A DNA stretch of 20,989 nucleotides from an uncultured Propionibacteriaceae bacterium (GTDB lineage: Bacteria; Actinomycetota; Actinomycetes; Propionibacteriales; Propionibacteriaceae), in NCBI GenBank assembly GCA_936941515.1, contig CAKZJI010000368.1:1-20989 (forward strand). Direction: 5' to 3'. Made by a program: the position numbers and the translations under genes. Of the stretch, positions 1-6,728 are shown one piece after another; position 1 is the stretch's first letter; every line of letters starts with the position of its first letter. Below the pieces are notes generated by a model, which had not been told where the DNA came from, ran no database searches, and worked only from the letters and a program-made list of their open reading frames with translations.

Positions 1-1001
1 ACCACCAACGGCAGCTCCGTCATCACCGCAAGCCCTATGGTCTCCATCTTCAGCGCCATCCCGGGGCCAGAGGTGGTGGTCACCCCCAGCAGGCCGGCAT
101 ACGAGGCGCCGAGTGCAGAGCAGATCCCGGCGATCTCATCCTCCGCCTGCACCGTGATGACGCCGACGTCCTTGCGCTGGCTCAGCTCGTGGAGGATGTC
201 GGAGGCCGGGGTGATCGGGTAGGACCCCAGGAATAGCGGCAGGTCTGCGCGGTCTGCCCCCGCCATCAGCCCGTAGGCCGTGGCCAGGTTCCCCGTGATC
301 TGTCGGTAGCGGCCAGGTCTCATGGGGGCGGGGGCGACGTGGTAGCGGTGCTCGAAGACCTCTGCCGTCTCACCGTAGGCATGCCCGGCCTTGAAGGCGG
401 CGATGTTCGCGTCGCGGATCTCGGGTTTCCCGGAGAATTTCTTTCTCAGGAAGTCCAGGGTGCCCTTGGTCTCTCGTGAGTACAGCCAGCACAGCAGCCC
501 CAGGGCGAACATGTTCTTGGTGCGGGAGGCGTCCTTGCGGCCCAGCCCGAAGGGCTTCGCAGCAGCAGCCGCCATGCCCGTCAGGTCCAGGCTGTGGACC
601 TTCCAGGCCTCCAGGGAGCCGTCGGTCAGCGGATTCGACTCCCAGCCGGCCTTCGCCAGGTTGCGTTTCGTGAAGTCCGCCTCGTCGACGATGATGACCC
701 CGCCCTTGGGAAGATCGGTCAGGTTGGCCTTCAGCGCGGCGGGATTCATGGCCACCAGCACGTCCGGCCGGTCGCCGGGGGTGACGATGTCATAGTCTGC
801 GAAGTGGACCTGGAAGCTGGAGACGCCTGGAATGGTTCCCTGTGGGGCGCGGATCTCTGCGGGGAAGTTCGGCAGGGTCGCGATGTCGTTGCCCAGCGAC
901 GCTGACTCCGCCGTGAACCGGTCCCCCGTCAGCTGCATGCCGTCGCCGGAATCCCCGGCGAAGCGGATGACCACCCGGTCCAGTGATCGCGTCTCAACCA
1001 C
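1..1001 (-). CDS. korA: 2-oxoglutarate:ferredoxin oxidoreductase subunit alpha (KorA), 5' part
   Basis: Partial gene cut by the left edge; about 333 codons are visible without a stop. I chose the GTG start at 1001 because GGGAGAGG lies about 5 nt upstream and translation begins VVETRSLDRVVIRFAGDSGD. The first ~190 residues read as the gamma domain of 2-oxoacid:ferredoxin oxidoreductases (GDGMQLTGDRF, NFPAEIRAPQGT, VLVAMNPAAL). The alpha/pyrimidine-binding domain follows (LFLGSYPITPASDILHEL, VQAEDEIAGICSALGASYAG, TTTSGPGMALKMETIGLAVM). Gamma-alpha fusion is usual for bacterial KorA, and full length is near 600 aa, so roughly half is here. With a KorB partner, expected just beyond the left edge, the family interconverts 2-oxoglutarate and succinyl-CoA using ferredoxin in the cytoplasm. 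Related 2-oxoacid substrates cannot be excluded from sequence alone. Confidence 0.93.
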   Translation of the reverse strand, partial: MVETRSLDRVVIRFAGDSGDGMQLTGDRFTAESASLGNDIATLPNFPAEIRAPQGTIPGVSSFQVHFADYDIVTPGDRPDVLVAMNPAALKANLTDLPKGGVIIVDEADFTKRNLAKAGWESNPLTDGSLEAWKVHSLDLTGMAAAAAKPFGLGRKDASRTKNMFALGLLCWLYSRETKGTLDFLRKKFSGKPEIRDANIAAFKAGHAYGETAEVFEHRYHVAPAPMRPGRYRQITGNLATAYGLMAGADRADLPLFLGSYPITPASDILHELSQRKDVGVITVQAEDEIAGICSALGASYAGLLGVTTTSGPGMALKMETIGLAVMTELPLV

Positions 1002-1033
1002 GAAATCCTCTCCCTACTTTGATCCCGCGCAAG

Positions 1034-1039
1034 TCTATA
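1034..1039 (-). promoter_or_regulatory. Candidate korA -10 box
   Basis: TATAGA reads on the minus strand about 33 nt before the korA GTG. This would leave a leader of about 26 nt that holds the ribosome binding site. No convincing -35 is visible at 16-18 nt, so this is a weak call. Confidence 0.3.
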
Positions 1040-1093
1040 GCCGTTGAGATGAGGTGCCTATCGTCAGCAGCCCGCTCGGAATGTGACAGGAGC

Positions 1094-1112
1094 GCCCCGT
1101 AGGATGCGGGGC
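1094..1112 (+). promoter_or_regulatory. Small hairpin over a leaderless-type -10 box
   Basis: GCCCCG at 1094-1099 and CGGGGC at 1107-1112 are perfect inverted arms with a 7-nt loop. The loop and arms contain TAGGAT (1100-1105), which ends exactly 7 nt before an ATG at 1113. That matches a -10 element whose transcript begins at the start codon. No -35 is obvious at 17 nt. The hairpin could be an operator or coincidence. Confidence 0.35.
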
Positions 1113-1220
1113 ATGCATCTCTCGCGTGACCGGTCCGGCGCAGTGCCTACCTCTGGTGTGGACGTGCCGGCGGGCGCGTCGTCGGATGGTCACGGTGAGC
1201 TGCGGGGCGATGGCAGATGA
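1113..1220 (+). CDS. Leaderless upstream ORF coupled to mptB (35 aa)
   Basis: A short frame starts ATG at 1113, 7 nt downstream of TAGGAT, and runs 35 codons (begins MHLSRDRSGAVPTSG, ends ELRGDGR). Its TGA at 1218-1220 overlaps the mptB ATG at 1217 in an ATGA arrangement. mptB itself has only a weak Shine-Dalgarno and an in-frame stop at 1196, so it cannot start further upstream. Ribosomes finishing this ORF could therefore re-initiate on mptB. The peptide is hydrophilic and Gly/Ser/Arg-rich, with no motif I recognise. The frame may have no peptide function and act only as a coupling leader. Confidence 0.4.
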   Translation: MHLSRDRSGAVPTSGVDVPAGASSDGHGELRGDGR

Positions 1221-2716
1221 CCGTTCTCCAAGCCGCCGCTGGGCAGGTGCGGCGGGCATTCAGCGATGCGTTGGCAGCCCGGGCCGTGTGGCTCGGGTTC
1301 CTCGGGTCGGTGTGCCTGGTGGCGGGGTCGTTGTCGCCGGCCTACCTGCCGCAGGAGTCCCCGCTGACCAGGTTCATGGCGTCGCTGGGGTTCAGCGGCC
1401 CCATCTCGAAATGGACCGGCACAGTGCTCACGATGCTCGGGCTGGCGCTACTGCTGGAGTTTTGGCTGCGCATCCGACCTGCGCGACGCGAGGCGCAGGG
1501 GATGCCGCAGCTGAGGCACTGGGCAATCCTGGCCATCGTCGGATCCCCGATGCTGCTGGGTCCTCCGATCTTCAGCCACGATGCCTATTCCTATGCTGCC
1601 CAGGGATGGCTGCAGGTCAATGATCTTGATCCCTATCTGGTCGGCCCCGGCATCCTGCCGGGGCAGTTCGCCGACCAAGTGGCATGGGTCTGGCGTGAGA
1701 CCCCTGCGCCCTATGGGCCGCTGGCGTTGTGGCTGAGCAAGGTACTCATCATCCTGGCTGGGCTGGATCCCTACTGGTCTGCGGTGATCATGCGGGTTCC
1801 GTCGCTGATCGGTGTCGGCATGATCGGCTGGTGCGTGCCGCGCATCTCCGGCAGGTTCGGCATCAACCCCGCTGCGGCAAGCTGGTTTGCCCTGACCAAC
1901 CCGATCTTGATCATCGATTTCATCGGTGGCGCCCACAATGACTCGCTCATGACAGGGCTGATGCTCGTCGGCATCTGGGTCACCATCCGGTGGCGTGCCT
2001 GGTGGTGGGGGGCCATGGTCGTCGGTGTGGCGGTCGCCATCAAGCAGCCGGCGCTGCTGGCCTCCGTCGCCCTGCCATTCCTCACGAGTCCGTGGACCTC
2101 TTGGAAGCTGAGGCCCCTCGGGATCGCGGTGGCCAGAGCCCTCGCATCGCTGGGCCTGACGGTTGCGGTGTTTGCTCTCATCAGTGTCATGACGGGTCTT
2201 GGGTTCGGCTGGGTGAATGCCATTCACGTCCCGAGCATGGGAGATTCGGTCTCGCCGTTCACCGTGCTCGGATACATCATCCAGTTCCCCGTCAACGCCC
2301 TCGGCTGGGACCCTGGGGGCCGGTCCGTCATCGTGGCGCTGCGTACCCTCGGCATGGTTGTCTCAGCCATCGGGATGGTGTGGCTTGCCGTGAGGCACCT
2401 GGGCCGTCGGCCCCTGCATTTCGTCAGCTGGTCATTCCTGTTGTTCGCCTTCTGCAGTACCGCCATCCACTCCTGGTATGTGCTTTGGGGCGGAGTGCTG
2501 TTCCCCGTCACCCGTCCCAGCAACCGCTGGCTGCGGGCCGCCATCGTCGTCACCGGAATGCTGCTGGGATACGCGGCCATGAACTTCGCTATTCGCAACG
2601 GGCTCTGGCTCCTGGCGCTGCTGCTGCTGTGGACCATCTGGGAGTCGGTTGCCACCCACGAGCTGCGTCAGGACTGGGAGAATGCCGCAGATCAGGAGAG
2701 CTTCGTCAGGTCATAG
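1217..2716 (+). CDS. mptB: Polyprenol-phosphate-mannose-dependent alpha-(1->6)-mannosyltransferase (MptB-like)
   Basis: A 499-aa polytopic GT-C glycosyltransferase with about 12 hydrophobic segments spread over its length. Recognised by the first-loop acidic motif SHDAYSYAAQG (His121-Asp122, the usual metal/donor site of GT-C enzymes), APYGPLALW near 165-172, GGAHND at 237-242 and IKQPALL near 275-281. Family members use polyprenyl-phosphomannose at the outer face of the membrane to extend the alpha-1,6-mannan core of lipomannan-type glycolipids in actinobacteria. The start is fixed: an in-frame stop lies at 1196 and the ATG overlaps the TGA of a small upstream ORF. The last 25 bp overlap the 3' end of the opposing exonuclease gene, leaving no room for a conventional terminator between them. 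Exact acceptor and linkage are inferred from family. Confidence 0.88.
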   Translation: MTVLQAAAGQVRRAFSDALAARAVWLGFLGSVCLVAGSLSPAYLPQESPLTRFMASLGFSGPISKWTGTVLTMLGLALLLEFWLRIRPARREAQGMPQLRHWAILAIVGSPMLLGPPIFSHDAYSYAAQGWLQVNDLDPYLVGPGILPGQFADQVAWVWRETPAPYGPLALWLSKVLIILAGLDPYWSAVIMRVPSLIGVGMIGWCVPRISGRFGINPAAASWFALTNPILIIDFIGGAHNDSLMTGLMLVGIWVTIRWRAWWWGAMVVGVAVAIKQPALLASVALPFLTSPWTSWKLRPLGIAVARALASLGLTVAVFALISVMTGLGFGWVNAIHVPSMGDSVSPFTVLGYIIQFPVNALGWDPGGRSVIVALRTLGMVVSAIGMVWLAVRHLGRRPLHFVSWSFLLFAFCSTAIHSWYVLWGGVLFPVTRPSNRWLRAAIVVTGMLLGYAAMNFAIRNGLWLLALLLLWTIWESVATHELRQDWENAADQESFVRS

Positions 2717-3609
2717 TCGACGGCGACGGGGCAGTGATCGCTGACGCGGGAGTCGTAGTCTGCCTCCCGCAGCGATGCGGCTGTGACAGCGGCCTTCGCG
2801 AGCACCGGAGTGGCCAAGTGGTAGTCGATCCGCCACCCCGCGTCGTTGGCGAAGGCCTGGCCGCGCCACGACCACCAGGAGTAGGGGCCGTCCTGGCCGG
2901 GGTGGTGTGCTCGGACCACATCGACGAGGGTGCGGGGCCCCAGCTGCTGGGTGAGCCAGTCGCGTTCCTCGGGAAGGAAGCCGTCGGTTCGCTGATTGGA
3001 ACGCCAGTTCTTCAGGTCATGCTGGGTGTTGGCGATGTTGAAGTCACCCACGATCACATACTCGCGTCCCAGCGCTGCGGTCTCCTTGCGAACCCGGTCG
3101 AGATGCCGCGACAGACCAGCCATGAATTTCATCTTCCGCTCATACTTCGGGGTGTTGGCGTCCTCGGGCTTGCGGGCGTGATGCTCTGGAACCGCACCTT
3201 TCGGCAGGTAGAGGCTGGCAACGCGAACTGGGGCGTCGGCCAAGTCGACTTCGATGTAGCGGCCCTCGTGCGCGAAAGACGTCAGATCTCGATTTGTCAC
3301 AGTCTCAGCCTGGAGGGCTGTTGCCATGCCGTCGGGGGAGACGACGGTGGCTTTCCCGTCGAGGGTTGCTATCCGCTGCGGTGGGGTGCGGGTCAAGATG
3401 GCCACGCCGTTGCGGCCCGCCAGCTCGCCGGGCGCCCAGGCGACATGGTGGCCCGCGAATGCGCCGTCGGGAAGGTCCTTGACCTGACAGCGCACCTCCT
3501 GCAGGCAGATGACGTCGGCGTTCTCCCGAGCCCATAAGTCATGCAGGCCGCGTCTCAGGGCGGCGCGAATGCCGTTGACGTTGTGGGAGATCAGCCGGAG
3601 GGTGCTCAT
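2692..3609 (-). CDS. xth: Exodeoxyribonuclease III / AP endonuclease
   Basis: A 305-aa protein of normal ExoIII length. Endonuclease/exonuclease/phosphatase fold signatures appear in order: SHNVNGIRAALRRG (8-21), VICLQEVRC with the metal Glu38, SLYLPKG (132-138), the catalytic VGDFNIAN with Asp189 and Asn191, GWRIDYHLATP (258-268) and the C-terminal SDHCPVAVDYD (290-300). The family cleaves the phosphodiester 5' of abasic sites and degrades 3' ends of duplex DNA during base excision repair. I prefer the ATG at 3609. A GTG two codons upstream (3615) is possible, but neither has a Shine-Dalgarno. TACCAT on the minus strand at 3618-3623 lies 8 nt before the ATG, which would fit a leaderless transcript. 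It runs tail to tail into mptB and is divergent from the DUF808 gene. Confidence 0.95.
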   Translation of the reverse strand: MSTLRLISHNVNGIRAALRRGLHDLWARENADVICLQEVRCQVKDLPDGAFAGHHVAWAPGELAGRNGVAILTRTPPQRIATLDGKATVVSPDGMATALQAETVTNRDLTSFAHEGRYIEVDLADAPVRVASLYLPKGAVPEHHARKPEDANTPKYERKMKFMAGLSRHLDRVRKETAALGREYVIVGDFNIANTQHDLKNWRSNQRTDGFLPEERDWLTQQLGPRTLVDVVRAHHPGQDGPYSWWSWRGQAFANDAGWRIDYHLATPVLAKAAVTAASLREADYDSRVSDHCPVAVDYDLTKLS

Positions 3610-3686
3610 GGTCACGCATGGTAACCGAGGTTGTCGATCAAGATGCTACCTTGCTTGGGCGACATGAGATGCGGGAGGAAAGAAAG

Positions 3687-4577
3687 ATGGCCGGAGGTCT
3701 GGCTGCGCTGCTGGATGATGTGGCAGCGATCGTGAAGCTGGCCAGTAGCGCCAGCACCAAGGCGGTGGGAGTCGTCATCGACGACGCAGCCGTCACCCCC
3801 CGCTACGTGACTGGGCTCAATCCTGCGCGTGAGCTGCCGATCATCTGGCGGATTGCGAAGGGGTCGCTGCGGAACAAGGCCATCATCTTGGTTGTGGCGC
3901 TGGCGCTCAGCCAGTTCGTGCCGTGGCTTCTGACTCCCATTCTGATGCTCGGCGGCGCCTACCTTTGCTTCGAGGGGGCGGAGAAGGTCTGGGAGGCCAT
4001 CGCTGGGCATCACGACGACACGCCAGCAGCAGGTCACGGCCCTGAGGGCGAGGACGCCTTGGTGAGGGGGGCCGTCACCACTGACTTCATCCTGTCGGCG
4101 GAGATCATGGTGATCTCCCTGAACCAGTTGTCAGACCAGGGATTCTGGCATCGCGGCCTGGCGCTGGCGCTCGTCGGAATCGTCATGACGGCGCTGGTCT
4201 ACGGCGTCGTCGCGCTCATCGTGAAGATGGATGACGTGGGGGTGCGCATGCGTGAGGGCTCAGGGGTTGGCAGGGCCATCGGAGGGTTTCTCGTCGCCGC
4301 CATGCCGAGGCTGTTGGGGGTGCTGTCAGTGGTGGGCGTCGCCGCGATGCTGTGGGTTGGCGGCCATATCCTCCTCGACGGTGCGGCCAAGCTGGGGTGG
4401 GAGGCGCCGCTTCACCTCATCCACGGTTCAGCCCATGCGGCAGCGGAGCTGCCGGTGGTGGGAGGCGTCGCCGAATGGCTGACCGAGACTCTGCTGTCTG
4501 GGATCATCGGTCTGCTGGTCGGTGGACTCGTCGTCGCACTCCTCCACCTGCTGCGCCGACCGGAGTCTGGCCACTGA
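3687..4577 (+). CDS. DUF808 / YedI-family integral membrane protein
   Basis: A 296-aa membrane protein. The ATG at 3687 is preceded by GGGAGGAAAG and begins MAGGLAALLDDVAAIVKLAS, the characteristic DUF808 opening. The frame is open further upstream to 3618, but that extension has no ribosome site and does not resemble the family. Also typical are DDAAVTPRYVTGLNPARELP, GGAYLCFEGAEKVWEAI and the TTDFILSAEIMVISLNQL segment. Hydrophobic segments fall near residues 66-95, 130-145, 155-180, 195-225 and 265-290. The family (YedI in E. coli) has no established biochemical role. It stands alone between the divergent exonuclease and the methyltransferase unit, so context adds nothing firm. Confidence 0.9.
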   Translation: MAGGLAALLDDVAAIVKLASSASTKAVGVVIDDAAVTPRYVTGLNPARELPIIWRIAKGSLRNKAIILVVALALSQFVPWLLTPILMLGGAYLCFEGAEKVWEAIAGHHDDTPAAGHGPEGEDALVRGAVTTDFILSAEIMVISLNQLSDQGFWHRGLALALVGIVMTALVYGVVALIVKMDDVGVRMREGSGVGRAIGGFLVAAMPRLLGVLSVVGVAAMLWVGGHILLDGAAKLGWEAPLHLIHGSAHAAAELPVVGGVAEWLTETLLSGIIGLLVGGLVVALLHLLRRPESGH

Positions 4578-4604
4578 GGGGTGGCAGAGTGGGCTGTAGT
4601 TAGC

Positions 4605-4646
4605 CAGCCCATGGGCTGCGCGGGCCGGAATCAAGGCCCCGCCCGC
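4605..4646 (+). terminator. Two adjacent inverted repeats after the DUF808 gene
   Basis: CAGCCCATGGGCTG (4605-4618) is a perfect 14-bp palindrome. Immediately after it, GCGGGC (4620-4625) pairs with GCCCGC (4641-4646), and further pairing continues past one mismatch. There is no T-tract, as is common for terminators in high-GC actinobacteria. They sit about 30-70 nt after the DUF808 stop and upstream of the methyltransferase promoter, so a terminator role is plausible but unproven. Confidence 0.35.
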
Positions 4647-4752
4647 TGGTGTGCGCGAATCGCCGTGTGCTGCGGAAGGCCGGGGGTAGGTGGGCATGGT
4701 TGGCGCGGGGAGCGGTGTTTCGAGCGCAAGGTGTGAGCCCGCGATGTCAGGC

Positions 4753-4758
4753 TAGGCT
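4753..4758 (+). promoter_or_regulatory. Candidate leaderless -10 box for the methyltransferase
   Basis: TAGGCT ends 6 nt before the ATG at 4765, and no purine-rich ribosome site is present. This is the spacing expected when transcription starts at the initiation codon. No clear -35. Confidence 0.4.
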
Positions 4759-4764
4759 CTGGGC

Positions 4765-5388
4765 ATGGCTGAGGACTTTGAATCGTGTGCTGCAACCTGG
4801 GATGACGACCCCGATCGCCGGGAACGTGCTAAACGAGTTGCTCAGCTCATCCGGAATGAAATTCCCATCGAGGGGCGTCCCAGGACGGTGGAACTCGGTG
4901 CCGGAACTGGACTGCTGTCCCGGCTGCTCGCCGATGTCCTGGGCCCGACGACGTTGCTTGACGCTTCTCCCGGCATGGTTGCGGTTGCTGAGCGGGCGCT
5001 TCGTGAAGAGAACCTCGACGACTGGACGGCGGTGGTGTCGGATCTTGAGCACGATGTCCCACCCGGTGGCCCCTACCATCTGGCGTTGTCTCAGTTGGCG
5101 TTGCATCACATCCACGATGTTCCGGGCGTGCTGTCTCGTCTGCGTCCCGTGATGCTCACAGGCGCCTGGGTTGCGCTGGCCGACCTTGACCATGATGCCG
5201 CTGGGAAATTCCATGCCCACAAGCCGGGATTTGATGGGCATCACGGCTTTCCCCGGGAGAACTTCGCAGAGTGGCTCACAGCAGCGGGTTTCCGGGAGGT
5301 TCGGCTGCATGATGCGGGGAAGGTCGGCCGGGAGGTCGACGATGAACGTCAGCATTTTCCGTTGTTTCTGGCGGTGGCTCGGGCGTGA
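4765..5388 (+). CDS. Class I SAM-dependent methyltransferase
   Basis: A 207-aa protein with a Rossmann-type methyltransferase core. Motif I is VELGAGTGLLSRLLA (42-56), the acidic residue binding the SAM ribose is Asp66 in LLDASPGMV, and motif IV-like DLEHDVP is followed by LALHHIHDVPGVLSRL. The family transfers methyl from S-adenosylmethionine to a small molecule, and the substrate cannot be read from sequence. It is probably leaderless (TAGGCT 6 nt upstream). The stop TGA overlaps the GTG start of the next gene by 4 nt (GTGA), implying translational coupling with the YcaQ-type DNA glycosylase. That could mean a link with DNA damage or detoxification, but this is inference. Confidence 0.85.
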   Translation: MAEDFESCAATWDDDPDRRERAKRVAQLIRNEIPIEGRPRTVELGAGTGLLSRLLADVLGPTTLLDASPGMVAVAERALREENLDDWTAVVSDLEHDVPPGGPYHLALSQLALHHIHDVPGVLSRLRPVMLTGAWVALADLDHDAAGKFHAHKPGFDGHHGFPRENFAEWLTAAGFREVRLHDAGKVGREVDDERQHFPLFLAVARA

Positions 5389-6611
5389 CTGCTGAGCTCA
5401 GCGCGGCTGAGGCCCGTCGCGTTGCTCTGGCATCGCAGGGATTCACCGGGCGACGGCCCGGAGGGGGCCCCTCATCCGACACCATCGAACGGGTGATCAG
5501 GATGTTGGGACTGCTGCAGCTTGATTCCGTCAATGTTTTCGAGCGCAGTCACTACTTGCCGGTCTTTTCGCGGATCGGTTCCTACGACAAAGCCCGCCTG
5601 GATGTGCTCGCGTCTGAAGCCGATCCGGTTCTGACGGAGTGTTGGGCGCATGAGGCGTCGCTCATTCCGGTGGAGGACTGGCCGCTCTTCGCATTCCGGC
5701 GGGCTCATTTCCGTTCCCGTTATGGGACGTCGGATTTCTACCGGGACAACCGTGAACTGCGTGTCTGGTTGCTCCGGGAACTGACGGAACGAGGCCCGCT
5801 GAGGGCCAGTGAGATAGATCACGAGTTGAACCGTCGCACCGGGGCCTGGTGGGGGTTGTCCACCGTCAAGCAGCTCCTGGAGCTGATGTTCCTGTGCGGG
5901 GAGATTGCCACCGTTGGCCGTGTCGGTTTCGAACGACGCTACGCCCTGCATGAGCAGGCCTTCCCAGCCCAGGTGACTGAGATCACTGTCCCAGGGGATG
6001 AGGCCAGGAGGCGGCTGATGCAGCGGGCTGCCGTCGCCCTCGGAGTGGGGACTGCCGATGACCTGGCTGACTATTACCGCCTGCGTTTGTCCCATGCCAG
6101 AGTCGCCATTGCAGAGTTGGTGGAGGCCGGTGAGTTGCTGCCTGTCACAGTTGAGGGCTGGAGGCGTGGAGGTCGTCTGCAGCCTGCATGGCTGCACCGC
6201 GACGCCGTCATCCCGGGCAGACTCGCCCGCGACGCCCTGCTCACCCCATTCGATCCGGTTGTGTGGCATCGCCCGCGCGCTGAGAGGGTGCATGGGTTCC
6301 GCTACCGGATCGAGATCTATACCCCAGCTGCGAAGCGGCAGTTCGGTTACTACTGCTTGCCGGTGTTGCTGGGGAACCGTCTCGCGGCGCGCGTCGACCT
6401 GAAGAGCGATCGCAGAGCAGGCGTGCTGCGGGTGCAGTCGGCGTGGTTGGAACCCCATGCCCCGAGGGATGCCGCGCCTCGTATCGCGGGGTTGCTGCGC
6501 TCAGCCGCTGAGTGGCAGGGGCTGGGGGAATTCGCCGTGCAGGACTGGGGCGATCTCGCCGCACCCCTGGCGGTAGAGCTGCGGGTGGGGTTGACGCCAC
6601 GCCACAGCTGA
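5385..6611 (+). CDS. ycaQ: YcaQ/AlkZ-family winged-helix DNA glycosylase
   Basis: A 408-aa winged-helix (HTH_42, formerly DUF1006) protein. Diagnostic segments are LGLLQLDSVNVFERSHYLPVFSR with Gln45-Leu-Asp47, matching the Q-x-D catalytic motif of the YcaQ branch, then ECWAHEASLIPVEDWPL, and WWGLSTVKQLLELMFLCGEI, a winged-helix segment. A C-terminal half with LLTPFDPVVWHRPRAERVHGFRYRIEIY is also typical. Known relatives excise bulky N-alkylpurines and unhook interstrand crosslinks. Relatives in antibiotic clusters give self-resistance, while the YcaQ branch is general. The GTG start overlaps the preceding stop (GTGA), so it is read as the second gene of a two-gene unit. Length is normal. An IS30 element lies about 117 bp after its stop but does not interrupt it. 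Confidence 0.92.
   Translation: MTAELSAAEARRVALASQGFTGRRPGGGPSSDTIERVIRMLGLLQLDSVNVFERSHYLPVFSRIGSYDKARLDVLASEADPVLTECWAHEASLIPVEDWPLFAFRRAHFRSRYGTSDFYRDNRELRVWLLRELTERGPLRASEIDHELNRRTGAWWGLSTVKQLLELMFLCGEIATVGRVGFERRYALHEQAFPAQVTEITVPGDEARRRLMQRAAVALGVGTADDLADYYRLRLSHARVAIAELVEAGELLPVTVEGWRRGGRLQPAWLHRDAVIPGRLARDALLTPFDPVVWHRPRAERVHGFRYRIEIYTPAAKRQFGYYCLPVLLGNRLAARVDLKSDRRAGVLRVQSAWLEPHAPRDAAPRIAGLLRSAAEWQGLGEFAVQDWGDLAAPLAVELRVGLTPRHS
6596..6608 (+). repeat. 13-bp direct repeat, left copy
   Basis: GCCACGCCACAGC covers the last codons of ycaQ. The same 13 bases recur at 8040-8052 beyond the insertion sequence. ATCCTGG follows in both copies, after 5 extra bases here. It lies about 120 bp outside the left end of the IS, so it is not a simple target duplication. 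Confidence 0.6.
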
Positions 6612-6728
6612 CCATCCTGGTCGCCCCTGGCGCAGTTCCCCGCGAACCCCGATCCCCGGTCGCCTCTTCGCGCACGAAACGCCGCACTGCGTCTCGGCGC
6701 CGGGCGGGTTCAGGGGGTGTGCGCAACA

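Noticed and set aside
1448..2227. Minus-strand 259-aa open frame
   Set aside because: Antisense shadow of mptB, Asp/Arg/Pro-rich with no motif.
1990..3537. Plus-strand 515-aa open frame
   Set aside because: Shifted frame over mptB that continues antisense through the exonuclease gene; no domain, Arg/Pro-rich shadow composition, while both genes beneath it are clear.
4578..4764. Possible tRNA or small RNA in the gap before the methyltransferase
   Set aside because: No cloverleaf, no T-loop GTTCGA-type signature; only two inverted repeats and a promoter-like box.
5472..6458. Minus-strand 328-aa open frame
   Set aside because: Antisense to the clear ycaQ gene; no ribosome site or family features.
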